Assembly (NCBI GenBank): GCA_905250125.1
Contig: CAJNOL010001411.1
Coordinates: 1 to 64,000 of the forward strand
DNA: 64,000 nucleotides
Source: Rotaria sordida
Taxonomy: Eukaryota > Rotifera > Eurotatoria > Philodinida > Philodinidae
Direction of reading: 5' to 3'
In this document: positions 48,550-61,696 of the stretch, piece by piece
How positions within the stretch are numbered: the stretch's first letter is position 1
Layout: every line of letters begins with the position of its first letter
The notes under the pieces: generated by a model
The model's database searches: none
What the model was told of the DNA's origin: nothing
Seen by the model: the letters and a program-made list of their open reading frames with translations, nothing else
Translations under genes and position numbers: made by a program

Positions 48550-51069
48550 TTAGTCTATCTGATAAAGTAATTCATAACCTTTAATCGGTTGTACTTCATA
48601 TAATACAAGTGAATCAAGAAAAAATTCTGGTATAACATAATAAATTTTATTTTTTAAACCATTATATTTTTTAACAACCATTTTATCATCATCATCACAA
48701 AGTACAATTATTGTCGTATTTAAATCTAATTCTTGTTGATTATTATCTTGCAATAGAATAGCACCAGATAATCGTACAAGTTGTTCAAGTTCTTGTCGTG
48801 TAAACATACCTTGTTGACAACCAATTGAACATTCAACAGCAATAGCATATGAATATGATTGAAATATTGGTTGATGAATTAAACGTGAACGATTCATACC
48901 ATTATGTTGTGATGATAATGATGCATCACCAAGAATTTCATATGAATCTTCATTTAAAAGACATTGTTTATTAAGACATTCTTCAATCCATTGATAACCA
49001 ATAACATATTGATGATAAGCAACAGCAAAAAAAACTTTTTTTGTTAAACAACATACACGTTGTTCAACTTCACTTGCTATTAAATGTGTTGTTGTTTCAT
49101 CAATTTGATTTGAGAAACGAGCAGAAAAACGACTACAAAATAATTCTACTTGAGACTATAAAAAAAAGAAGAGTTCTCAAGAAGAGAATTCGAAGAATAA
49201 AAAAAACTGTATGTAATAAACATACTGTTTGTTGACGAGTTAATGACGAACAAACAAGAACTAATGTACGTGATGGTGTATGAGATTTTGATGGATTGAG
49301 GTTTGAAGTCTAACAAAAAAAAGTGTCTATTGATGAAATTTGTTATCAGATATCTTACCGATGGTTTTCTTTCAGTAATTTCTGGATCTGAAACATCTAT
49401 ATCAGAATTTTGATAATTTGTATTCGAAACCTAAAAAAGAATTTAATATATAATATTAACATCAAAAGTCATTTTTTCAATCACTTTTTAAAATAAGACG
49501 ACTTTTATTAAAGCAACAAAAAAAAATTTTTAGTACATTCTAAGAATTAAGAATAGATATAATAGTTAGTAAACTACAGATCATCAAAAAGGAAAGATTT
49601 ATAGCAATTAGTTCTTGTCGAATTTTTACCGAATCAAAAGTAATCTGATTTAAAAAGTGATGTATTATTTCCTTCTATGATGTATACAAAGCATTTTCTC
49701 AATATCGATAATTACACGAAATTTTTTTTCATCGTAGGCGAAAGCTGAAAAGGCAATGTTTCCTGAAGATTGATTTTAGTCTTCTCAGCATTCGAAGTTA
49801 TTACGTTTAAAATCTAAGATAAAACATTAATATAAGATTTAGTCATAATATTTACTAATACTGTTAGATTTCAGTATATTTTCCTATTTTGGATATAGAC
49901 TTCGTAGGAAAGTCTTTTCTTAGTTTTTTCAATCCTATTGCAATCATTGAATCATTAGATCCAACAATCTATGATACGGGTCAAAAATAAAATTTCAACA
50001 TATTTTTTTTGTCCTACGATATCAACTTAAATATTGGTTTGAATAGCCAATGAAATTCTCTATTAAACGTACTTCATACCGGAATTTTATAGATGGACTA
50101 TGAGTGAATTTCTGAAAAATCAAACACGGCAGCTTTCAAGTCTCAAAAGACTGTATGAAAATGAATTTTTTAATATTACCATTCTAGAGTACGGAATTCT
50201 GAATAAAATATGGGATCATCGCGTTTCTTATGACTTTTTCTTCAAAGGTCATAAACATAACAAAAAATGAAATTTATCATAGCATTGCTAAAAAACTCGC
50301 ATTATTCTGTTTTTGGTAATTCTTATAACTTTTTAAGGAAAGATCTTAGAAAATGTAGTAACCCTTCATTACTTTATAGGCTATTCAAAACACTATTTAG
50401 ATTTAAGTTAAATACTTGACACCGTAGGAAAAGCTCAAAAAATACGTTGAACTTCTATTTTTAATCAATACTATTCTTTTATCAAATTATCTTTGAATTC
50501 GAATGGAAAGTATTAATATCTCACATATAAACTTCAATAAATCTTTTCTATTGACTTTCTTTTTGTTATATATTGATCCAAGGATATTCACAAACAAATC
50601 GATCAATATCTTGGATTAGATCTAATCATAAAAATATATCTATCTATATTCATTATCTCATTTCATTGCATTTACCTTTATTGAGTCATTTATTGAATCT
50701 ACAAAAAAATAAATAAATTAAAAATTAAAAAAAAAAACAAATCTCGAAAAACTTCTTCTTACTATTCGACTTAATACGTTTTGGTCGAGTTGATATAGAT
50801 GTTCGTTTAATTGGACTAGATTTTTTTTCTTTAGTTAATTTAATTTTTTCTGATTTTTCTTCTTGTTTAAATTTTTTATTTTTATTTTTTGCTTTATTTT
50901 CTTGTTGTTCACGAAAATGTATAAGACAAACGCCTTGAGATTTTTGATCGCGTTTAAAACATTTTTCTATTTGACATAATTGTTGCCAACGGGCACCATC
51001 CCACATAACACGTTTACCACCAGCTGTCCAACGTACATAGCCTTTTGCATGATTACCTGGTGATGACAT
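48550..51069 (-). CDS. BRCA1-like tandem-BRCT protein with N-terminal Cys/His cluster
   Basis: Five exons: 50763-51069, 50676-50698 (23 nt), 49359-49430, 49226-49309, 48550-49155; total 1092 nt (363 aa). The C-terminal half is a pair of BRCT domains. BRCT1 (about 145-232) has RTLVLVCSSL, TTTHLIAS and YQWIEECL with the signature Trp (218) and Cys. BRCT2 (about 250-352) ends FFLDSLVLYEVQPIKGYEL, very like the end of BRCA1. Such pairs bind phosphoserine peptides in DNA-damage signalling. The N-terminus has no RING; instead it has GYVRWTAGGKRVMWDGARW and a C32-x4-C37-x10-C48-x2-H51 cluster, then a Lys-rich stretch suggesting nuclear targeting. The 1245-bp intron 49431-50675 could hide another exon. 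It could be BRCA1-, BARD1- or plant-type BRCT-like; BRCA1 fits best. Confidence 0.72.
50084..50205 (+). repeat. Degenerate dispersed repeat, also at 36446-36576
   Basis: Second copy of the repeat described at 36446-36576. It lies within the long intron of the BRCT gene. Confidence 0.55.
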
Positions 51070-53021
51070 ATCTACAAAAAACAAAAAAACAAAACAAATG
51101 AAAAACAATTGAATCTACATTATGGATTATTTTAACCAATGTTTTACATAGATTTTCTTTTCCGGAGGGACGATTTATAAATTCGAAAGATAACGAATAA
51201 TTATTATTGGGAATATAGATACATAGTATGCGGTACAATAGGCACAAATTTGTGAAGGGCGAACGCTATCTTCGAAGAGATGCCCACACTGGATAAAACC
51301 TGGATTTTAATAGGAAATTTACGAGTATTATTTATTTCATTGAATAAAACTTATTATTTAGTTTTTAATTTTGATATTTTAATTTATTAATTCGATAGGT
51401 TTTGTTTGTAAAAATTCACTAAAAGATAAAATAATAAACATTATGATTATTATTAAAAGAGAAAAAAACAAACCTACAAGATTATTTTGAATATTTGTAT
51501 CTTTTTTTGTTTTTTTATTCATTCATTTACTTTGGAATTTATTGAATGCCTAGAATTTATCAAGGTCATGTTGATATTATTCTACAATTATTTCTAATGT
51601 TTTTTTTTTGTTTAATTTATTTCTTTATAAAATTGTTCTCAATCATCATTTGAATAAGCACAGATACTTTAATTATTGAAATAGGACTTTAAAAAAAAAT
51701 ACTATTGACTTTATATCTATCTAAAAATATAAATATATTCTTTCTAAGATTATCCATAAAGTTTTACATAGATATTTTATTCTCAAAATATGACAAAGAT
51801 AAAAAATCCTGAATTGCATTTGAAAATTAAAGAAGTTACCTTTAAGAACATCAATAATTCATATCTGACTTGAATAGAATTCAATTAAAATAATTCAAAA
51901 AAATAAATAAATAAATAATTTGTATAATCTCCATAGAATAAGAATGATCTGATAATTGGCGTATTTTGTTTTTTGTATTATCTATAGATTATCGAAAGAA
52001 TTTCATATTTAATTTGAATGGAATTATTTTTAGAATAATTAAATTCAATGAATGAAAGTGCTTTTTAATACTTGTTCACCTTAAGAAATTTCATAGGTTT
52101 TAATTATAAATATCTTTATAATCTAGAATATGAAACAGTTAAATAATTAATTACTCTATATATATATTCTCTACGCTCTGCTTCTTATAATACATATCGT
52201 TCGATAAAATGGGTATTTTTCTATTATGAATGACTCAGACTGTCTTCGTGTCTGGATACAAGATGGTATGTATGTGAACATCAAATATAGATTTAGTAAT
52301 CTATGATTCATGATAATATGAAATAGAACGGGAGAGATAAAAATATATCCTATTATGAAGCTAAGAACGATCAAAAAGAAAAAAAAATACAAAGCGACAA
52401 TATTAGATATTATTACGCTTGATCGCAGAAATAAAATAAACAACTAATTTCTCAATCTATATAATTATTAAGCTATATTATCTAGGGCAAAATCGATTCT
52501 CATTTTAAAAAAACTCAAAATTATAAATACGATCTTATTCAATTGATTCATTTAAAGCAAGTCATCAAAATGATCTCAAACATAGCATATAAAAAAGAAA
52601 TATTTTCATAATTAAATAAAACTAATCCTAAACGGAAAGAATGATAATAATCATTAATCGAGAAGGCAAGGAATATGCTTTATATAATAATTCTTTAATT
52701 CCATGCTCGTCTAGTAAATGATAGAACGTGATTAGAACACGAGCACAGTCCCTATAATTTTTTTTTTTAAATAGCAAACCATTATTTTGAATAACTATTT
52801 GATTATCACATATAAAACGATAGAAAATTTTCTTCGAAAATCTATATCTACAAAACAAAAATATCTTTCTTAAAATTCTTTTCTCAAATATTGTTTTATC
52901 ATGAAATATAAAAATAAATGAAATTATTATTTAATTATCCATATAATATATAAATATAAATATGAGAAGCAAAAAAAAAATTAAATATTTATCATACGAA
53001 GAATTTTTTTGATATCATTGT
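51070..53021. other. A+T-rich spacer, no gene seen
   Basis: It should contain the upstream region of the BRCT gene. The ATG of that gene is preceded directly by a splice acceptor (TTTTTTGTAG), so a non-coding 5' exon probably lies in the first few hundred bases. An AAAT repeat occurs at about 51902-51918. The open frames 52171-52443 and 52628-52858 have no protein-like features. Confidence 0.45.
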
Positions 53022-54629
53022 AAAAGAGCATTATATAGGGAAATTTTTATTGAAAATAAATCTAAATCATCAATTGAATAAAAATATTGAAATTGTTTTC
53101 GAATTTGAATAATTATATATATTTGTATATGATCATCATATGGTTCATTATCTAATTTAACATTAAATATTTGAATTTGGGAATGTTTTAATATAGATAA
53201 TTATTTATCAGATTTTGTTTTGTTTCATTTGAATTTTCTTTTGAAGATACATTGGAATTACTCTTATCACCAAATAACTAGAAGAAAAAAAATTGATTAG
53301 AATTAAAAGTTTGTTTAAATCGAGGAATTGTTTTTTTATAAATATAAATAGAAAAATATCTTCATTTATTAAATCATTTATAAATTAAGACTAATTTTTA
53401 TTGAGATTTATACAGTTGATTTATATTGAAAATAATTTACAAATATTTTATTTGAATTTCTTTAGAATTTCTCTTATATACCTTCAAATATTGGAGAATG
53501 AAATATTCTCTGCAAAAATAATTTTTCATAGAAAAATTTTAATTTCAAATAAACTCTCAAAATCAAACGATTAATTTAGTTTGATTTCGATAATTTATCA
53601 ATAAAAAATAATATACTCAAGGTATTTCACAGACTAACTCGAATATAATATTAAACCAGAACATAGAAAAAAGACTAATAAGCGACATAGCAATTAAATT
53701 CACATCAAGAATACGTGCTGTTTGTCATTATCGAATAATATGTAATGTTTCAGTTTGATCTAAACGTTCTGGTACAAATTGTCTTTCATTAATATTTTCA
53801 GCCAATGATTTACCTGGCTAAATCAAAAGAAAACTGAATAGCAAAAAATTAATTAAAGAGAAAATCTTACATAAAGTCGAACATATTTATATAACTATAT
53901 TCCAAATGGTACATCAATATTTTTTAAAAGAATTTTATTAACTTCTGTTCGTTTAAGGACAAGTAATTAATAATAAAAAAATATTACATAAACTATTGCA
54001 GAAAATAAGTCCTACTCTCGGATAGCCAATACGTCATTTTTATCCAATTATATATCGATAATCATAATCAAGATGACTAAAATAAAACTCTAAATATTAT
54101 TTATTAATTAATTAATTAAATAAAATTTTACTCGTACATTTGTTTTATTGAATAATTAATTGATAAAATATTTTTATTATAACATTCTTTGCTATGAACA
54201 TATATAATTCTTGAATTTCTATTTGAATAAATATTATCTTACTGAACATTTGATTGACAACTAGCGACAATCGATGTTCGACGAGCTGATGATGGCATTG
54301 GTGTATGAACTTGATTACGTAGAAATATTGATCGAGAGTTTTAATTCTTGAAATCAAATTTTATTCAAAAGAAAAGAAAAAAGATGAAATATTTACAGTC
54401 TTGATTGTATACGTAGATCATTTTTAGAATTATTTGTGTTAAACTAGAACAATTAAAAGATTTTAATTCTTAAAAAAAAAAATTTCACTTATATTTACTT
54501 TGTTTCATGAGATATTTGACTTAAAATAAAGGAAAAAAAAATTAAATTCAAAGAATTTTTTACTTTATTGTTCATCGAATTGAATATTGTTGTTGTAATA
54601 AATGTATTGGTGGTCGTAGACCATTGAAA
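53022..54629 (-). pseudogene. Decayed multi-exon gene, product not recognised
   Basis: A series of short minus-strand blocks has coding composition and splice-like edges but in-frame stops and phase breaks. In order: 54572-54629 (FNGLRPPIHLLQQQYSIR), 54397-54443 (NTNNSKNDLRIQSRL), 54241-54336 (RNQVHTPMPSSARRTSIVAS), 54133-54240 (VHSKECYNKNILSINYSIKQ), 54010-54085, 53879-53957 (VNKILLKNIDVPFGI, stop, LYKYVRLY), 53729-53817 (PGKSLAENINERQFVPERL), 53195-53277 (LFGDKSNSNVSSKENSNET) and 53022-53190 (IQIFNVKLDNEPYDDHIQI). The junction at 53817/53879 keeps frame across a typical 61-nt intron. At least four stop codons cannot be removed by splicing. I recognise no family. Confidence 0.5.
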
Positions 54630-55028
54630 TAAATTAAAATTTAATTTTTATAAAACCTTTAGTTTTCTTTTCTTATGATAAATAAATTTATCTAGAACGA
54701 ATAGTTGTTGACGGACGAAGCATTTTTCAAAGAATGTTCGAACGATTCCTAATCGAAACAAAGGTCTTTGTCTCGTATTGAATATCGCGGGTAGAAAAAT
54801 AAAGAAAAACTTCTTTTAAACATTTGTTTCTTTTTCGAAATAAATAATACTTATCACAATTATCTTTCTTTAATTGTAATAAATCATATTCTATAATTTT
54901 ATTAAATAGATGTCACTGATGAACAAAAAAAAACAACAAACAAATATTTATAGAGGTAATGTCAAGCAACATAATAGACAGATTTGTTAAATAAACTAAA
55001 ATCTTATGATTATTAATAATCATACGAA

Positions 55029-58000
55029 ATGTCTCAATCAATCGATTTTCGTATAAATGATTTTGTAACTGAATATCTTGATTATAAAGGTTTTAATGAT
55101 ACGGTTGGAATATTTTTAAAAGAACGAAAAACTCGTCAAGAACCAATACAACAAATAACAAATGGTAATCATTTACAAGATACCGATCAAGAAAAATGTC
55201 AAATTATTAAAGTATTTTTAATTTTAATTTATAAAACAAACGTTTGTGTTTTTTTTTGTTTTAGGATGAAATGTTAAAATATTTTGATGATGGAAATCGA
55301 GAAGAATTTTTTCGTCTTTGGTTAAAACATGTACCATCAAATATAATTGATAGTGATCCATCATTAAAGTCACTTGAATTTTTGCTTTATGCTCATTTTG
55401 CTATTTATTATTTACGTCCAAATAATCGAAATAAAGTATTTTATTTTGATATATTAGATTGTTCTTTTTTTTTTATAAATCATATTTTATGTAGAATGAA
55501 CAAGTAGCAAAAGAAAATATGCAAGAATTTAAAACATATATGGAATCAATTAAAGGACAAGCTATATCACAAACAAGTGAAATATTACCTTTATTTGCAT
55601 TACCATTTGTTACATCACCGGATAAACATGGATCTTTTCAAGGATTATTTTCAGTTAGTTTTTGTTTGATTTTTGAATTTCAAAATTTTTTATTTATTTT
55701 TTTTGGGATTTCATAGAATGAATGGCCAGTACAATTACGCAAAAAAGTTTTAAATTTTTTTGATTGGATTTTTTCTAATCGACCATTACCACGTCTTGTT
55801 GAATTATTACAAAATGGTGAACGTGCATCACATATATTAACACAAATAAATAATGAAAATGAAGAACTTAAACATCGAAATAGAGAAACAAATAAACAAA
55901 TAAAAAATTTAAGTATTGATTATTGTAATTTAATTAGTAAGTAAACTTAACAGAAAAGAAGAAGAAGAAGAAGAAGATTATTTTTTATTTCAATAGCTAT
56001 AACAATGGAGTTAGTTGAAACATTACAACAAGCTATTGTAGGAAAAACAATTACTAATGAATATATTGATAATGTATGTGCACGACTTGGTGTTGCTAGA
56101 TTACGTGAATCAATGGCTAATGTGATGGAATCAGCTCGTTTTGGGTAATAAGAATAGATGATTATTTTCGAGTTATTGAAAATATTTCAACGAATAAGTG
56201 ATAGTATAATCGTTCTTTTTTTTTGTGTATAGAATTGATGATCCATTTACAGAAAAATTTGATTATGATAAAATAAAACATGACGTTGTTCATATATCAA
56301 CCAGTCCACGTCAAAAAGCACTTTTACTTCAAGCTTTACGTTGGAAATTAACAAAAGCTACAACAGATTTTAATCGTGAAAAAATGCTTGAATGTTATAT
56401 AAGTTGTGATTTACTTGGTTGTCGTAGTGATATGGAACAACGAACAAAAATTATAAAAGAATTATCATCAACATCATCGACTCTAGATACACATTTTGTT
56501 AAAGAAGAATGGGCACGTTTAATTAATACAATTGCTTCATTAAGAAAAGGTAAATAAGAAAACACATTACTTTAAACTATAATTAATTATTTTTTCTATA
56601 TGTATAAAATTAAAGGTCGAAATTATTTGGCACCAAATGAACCATTGATTATCAGTATGCAAAAAGCAGCTATTGCAGAACAATCAGATACACTTACAAA
56701 ACAGCATCTTTTAGCAGCATTACAAAAGCTGAGTCTCAGGTATAGAAAAATATTTCTTATGTACATACAGCAATACCGAACGTATCGTAAATTTCACTAG
56801 AATAAAACGGATCTGCGATGAATCATTATCGTTGTAGTTCCTATATTAGATTAAAATCTGGGTCTTTTTAGGTCATCCTTAGATCGAGTTGAATCTATTC
56901 TGAGAAGATATTGTAAGAATCTAACATTATTTATGATTTTTCATGAAGAGTCAATTGAATTAAGCAAACTGTTTTTTTTTAATAAATGAATATGCTGGTA
57001 TTCATATCTGGAATAAATAAGAAGAATATTAACATTACATATTTTGAAACTATTTGTTGAGCAATAGTAAGATAAATAAAAAAAAACACACTGGAAGCAA
57101 AGAAATGATATGTTATTGTTCATTTATAACAATAGTCAATTGTGTAGGGGATTCTTAAGTGTTAAGTGTTATTGAAAGTTTATTCAGGGTTTTTTTTGAG
57201 AACTTTTAAAATCAAGTCAATTCAAACAGAAGTAGGTTTATATACAGTAAGATAAGAAAATGACCGAAAAAACCTCATTTCACTACAAAAAACAAAATTT
57301 TCTGATGATATGTATAATGGCAAAATCTATAATAGATTGTTCCTGATAGTTGTCAGACAAAATCATTGTTAAGAACTTGAATACAGTTAATTGTTTATAT
57401 AGACATCTATACACGACAGGATGCGGTCGTTTGCCACTGCTTATATTCATTCGACATAGGCATGACAATTATATAATCTACACTTGAGAGAAGTATTCAT
57501 TGATTTATAGTTACGTTTTGCATTACAATATAATCTTATGAACGGCGTTTAGATAATCTTTCAAAGATTTATTCAGTTTATATTGATTCAAAAATTAAGA
57601 AGCTTGAAAAGGCGTACTGAATTTTAATACATGTAAACATGAATGTCGTATGAGATGAAAATTCTTTTCGAGATAAAATAAAACTTTTGAATATTTATTA
57701 ATTAAAATTTTCTTTCTTTTTCGAACTCTAACATATCGATTAATTGATCAATAAACTTCGAAAAATCTATTTTATTTTTTCTTAAATTTCTAGACGATCT
57801 GTTCAAACTATAATGATCAATGAAAATATGATTAAATGGCTTGTACCATTATTAAGTAAATCAAATGATTTATCTGATTATACTCTAGGTAAAATAATAT
57901 CTTCGCTACAAAAACAAAAAAAAAAAAAAAAAAAATTTAAAATAGATAAATATTTTAATTTCTAAAATTTTTAGAATATGGCGTAGCCTTATTAATGAAT

Positions 58001-58963
58001 TTATGTCTGCGTACCGATGGTCGTAAGAAATGTGCTGAAATAGCTGAACAATCTATAACCGTCCTTGCATCTCTATTAACTCATCCAAATCATGAAGTAT
58101 GTTTTTGATAATATATATATATATATATATATGTAAATATTATATTAATTAATTTACTTTCTACATATATTCAGACTCGACCATATGTTAATTCATCATT
58201 ATATTCAATTTTAACACTTAAATCTGTACGTGATAAAGCTATTCAACTAGTAAGTCATGATTTTAATCTATGAATTAATTTATAAATATTTATTATTGAT
58301 AATAGAATCTTGAAAATCGTCTTCGAACATTAATTCGAACTGAAACAACAAATTCAGAAACAAAAGGTCAATTAGAATTTTTACTTAATCTTCTATGTAA
58401 AAATGGTGATCAAATTATTGATCAATCATCTGATAATGAACAAGATAATGATGATGTATAAAAAAAAATATTTAATTTAAAAAAAGAATTATTTCATTCA
58501 TAAAAAAAAAAATAAAAAATAAAAATTTTTTTTTTATTCTTTCTAGGAAGATCAAGATGTAATGGAAGCTGATTTAGATCTTGCTGATAAGCTACATGCA
58601 ATTGATCAAGAATTAAGTGGAGATGATTTAATACTTAAAAAATATGCATTACAAAAAACAATAACAAATACTCAAAAATCTTATAATAATATATTATATG
58701 CATCATCAATAAATGATTTTAAAAGTAGAACATCAATTGATCCTGTTCTTCATCGACCAACAACACCTGGTCAATTACGTCAATCTATTGTTGCACACAC
58801 AGTTGATTCACTTGCTAATAGTCTTGCTGTTGGTGATATATTTCATAGTCAAAATAATGGATTTGAACAATTAAATAGGAATAATACTATATTTGCAGCA
58901 TCAACATCAATGTCAATAAAAAAACCTTTATCAGCAAGTGTTATGTCAACAACAACAATTAAA

Positions 58964-58995
<32 letters not shown>

Positions 58996-59284
58996 AAATT
59001 TTTTCAAACAAACATCATCATCAATAACACGACCAAAATCAGCAAATCGTATGTCATCACAAGATCAACAAAAACAACTTACACCTGTTCTTGCATTTGG
59101 TACAAATGATGAACTTGATCGTTCTATACCAACAATAACACCACCAAAAGTAACACCACCAATGAAATTTTCTTTTAGTGAACCACCAAGATCAAATTCA
59201 AGTGCATCTATACGTTCATCATCATCTTCCATACTTGAATTAAGTAATGGAAATTTAAATAATCAAAAAACAAAAAAACTTTAG
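55029..59284 (+). CDS. ARMC9: ARMC9, LisH/armadillo-repeat ciliary-base protein
   Basis: Twelve exons: 55029-55211, 55265-55435, 55495-55653, 55717-55936, 55997-56144, 56233-56549, 56616-56739, 57794-57888, 57975-58096, 58175-58249, 58306-58455, 58547-59284. They total 2502 nt (833 aa; human isoforms are similar). The N-terminal LisH-like segment (VTEYLDYKGFNDTVGIF) is followed by FDDGNREEFFRLWLKHV and HFAIYYLRP, then a helical middle with KALLLQALRWKL, LINTIASLRKGR and the armadillo block DYTLEYGVALLMNLCLRTDG, all with clear ARMC9 counterparts. The last exon begins near MEADLDL and contains RPTTPGQLR, as in ARMC9, then low-complexity Ser/Thr/Asn sequence with a poly-Asn run (about 58965-58994). 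ARMC9 localises to the ciliary base. Intron 56740-57793 is 1054 bp; others are 52-90 nt. Confidence 0.92.
55958..55977. repeat. (GAA)n microsatellite in ARMC9 intron
   Basis: About six GAA units within the 60-nt intron 55937-55996. Confidence 0.85.
58109..58132. repeat. (AT)n microsatellite in ARMC9 intron
   Basis: Twelve uninterrupted AT units within intron 58097-58174. Confidence 0.88.
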
Positions 59285-61654
59285 ATCTTTTTTTTTTCTT
59301 TATATCTATTGTTTTATTATTGTTTTGTTCTGTTTTTCTTTCTATTGTTGTATGAATTACACATCTATTTCTTTTTAAAAGAGAAAAAAAAAACTTTATT
59401 TAATAAGTATATAATTTCATTCAAAAAAACAAACGACAATGCATTCATTCTTTAGCTTTCTTTGTATGTATTCCTATTATTGTGTGTGTAACTCTAATTG
59501 TTTCTTAAATGTTAAATTTTTTTTTCTTCATACAGACAGTTATATTGTAGAAAAAAGAAAAGAAAACATCATGAAGTAATTTTTTTAATATAATATAGTT
59601 ATTTATAATTAAGTTGGTTATTGATGAAGGATATCAAAGGAATGAAAAGCATAGATTTGTCAATATGAATGTATTTTTCAGTTATAACTTAGAATGAAAT
59701 ATTTGACTTCTTTTTTTTTATGATAAATTAATAAAATTTAAATATCTCTAAGGAAGTGTTTTGAATTATTAGATCTTGTTTGATTTTGATGTTTTGATTA
59801 TGAATTTGAGGCAAGTCTAAGTAGTCCAAAACTATGGACTTCATAAACTGAAATCTACGAGTTTTCATGCAGTTGAAATTTTCAACAGGAAATCTTCATT
59901 TTATCAATATGAGCTTCAAAAGATTTTTTACTCAAAATGAATATAAGATATAAGACAAGATTTATCAGCTCCTCTCCCTAGCATAGCAACTTGTGCCAAT
60001 GTGAGATGGTGAAGATATAGATCCATGATTTTCATATCGTTGATAGTCGTAGCAACGCTGGCAAAGGCATTCACAATGACCTATAGCAATCGGGTTCAAG
60101 CATCATTGGATACGTTTCTCGTAGTAAACAAAGATAACAGGCACCAGACTCCTATTGTATAGTTCCTTAGTAAGGGAAATAAGGTATTAAACGACTCTAG
60201 TACATTCCGAAGCCTTCCTTGAAATTTAAATGAGATCATTTGAATACATAATAGCTCGGTGAGATCTATTGCAGATATAATACATGTCGAGAACAGATTT
60301 ATTTGTCAGTTAAATCAATGATGAGAATAATAAGAGCAGTTTAAGAAAAAAGAGACAAAAAAAATAAATAATGAATGAATGCCAACAAAAGAAATAAGAT
60401 GTAGATCACATGTAAAAACCTACAAGAAAAAAATAATAATTTTCAAAATGCAAAAACAAATAAGACGGATCGTTTGTCTGACAATCTATTATTCTTGGAA
60501 AGAAACTATCATTTATAAGAGATTTTTCACTTAACGTATTCTGTATGACCATAATGAAGCTGAAAAAAAGACATTTGAGTTTTACATTCAGCTTATTTTT
60601 AATTTCATCTTTCGTAATTTATTGCTAGCATTATTTTCCTTACCATTCATTTAACTGACAAATAATTCTATTGTACCCACTGATTGTATCCACAGCAGAT
60701 GTTAACCTGTTATTATCCATCTCCATTAACTCAAAAGTACTGATATTAACTATCTCTAAAAGTTAGAACTTGATTTGTTCATACTTTTAGTGTTGATCAT
60801 TTGGTGACTGTGGCAAATCGGACCATCGCTAACCATTATCCTTGATATCTATCGTATAATTATTTATTTGAGCAAAGATGAGTTACGCTACGTTATTTAG
60901 AGCATCGAAAGCCGTATTGCAGCCATTTAAGTTTCAAGGAAGGCTTTGGAATATTCTCAAATTGTCCAAGCCTTGTTGTGAATGCCATTCAGTGCCTTTT
61001 TCTGTTGCTAAGAAACTATGGAAGACCACTCTGGTGATCGTTGTTCTCGGTTGCTTTAACAAACGTACTCAATAATTTATGTCTTGGTAATTAGATACTG
61101 GGAGAGTGGGAGCCGTCAAGATCTCGATTTAAATTTACACTTACTATTTTTCCACGAAAAACTTAATGTGACTCTCACAAAAATTGTCTTTCTACTTAGA
61201 AACCGCATGAAAAATAGTAAATATGTATGATGTATTCTAATCTGAACTCTTTCAATTTGTTCTTAGTCTTCTATAGATCTGTTCATAATCAAAATATAAG
61301 ATTCAACATTGTCCACTAGTTGAATACAGCGTTACAATTACATATTCTAGTGATTGATTCAATTCTTTTTCACCTTTAACCATAAGAGTGTCAAATGATT
61401 CATTAAGAAAGATACAAGCAATTTTTCTATGCTAAATCGATAAAAAGGAAAAAGATTTAAATGACTACTATTTTTCTTGAAACTACCATTCAGTCTTTTT
61501 CTTTTTAATATTCGACGTAAATAAATGATAAAATAATTATATCAAATATTTGACAAAATATAATACTTCTAAAAGTTAATTCCAAAGAAACCATCAGTTC
61601 ATTATTGTATTAATATATCATTACAAAACGTTAGACTATTCTCATATAGACTGA
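59285..61654. other. Convergent region between ARMC9 and the nuclease gene
   Basis: It starts with the ARMC9 3' flank (T- and A-rich). Bases 60211-60235 and 60922-60955 are inverted copies of a CATTTAA[AG]TTTCAAGGAAGGCTT[CT]GGAAT block, and an A[CT]TGTGAATGCC-type block follows in each arm at different spacing, suggesting a decayed repeat. The plus-strand frame 60878-61075 lies in the right arm and is probably not a gene. GC content is slightly higher at 59970-60200. Confidence 0.4.
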
Positions 61655-61660
61655 TTTATT
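61655..61660 (-). terminator. Likely polyadenylation signal of the nuclease gene
   Basis: AATAAA on the minus strand, 37 nt past the stop codon at 61697-61699. Confidence 0.5.
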
Positions 61661-61696
61661 TATTCATTGATAATTTTTTTACAAATAAACATAAAT

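Noticed and set aside
52171-52858. Two minus-strand frames of 76-90 codons
   Set aside because: Hydrophobic, A+T-driven composition and no splice or family support.
60878-61075. 65-codon plus-strand frame as a small gene
   Set aside because: It lies in an arm of an inverted repeat and has no start context, splice support or family features.
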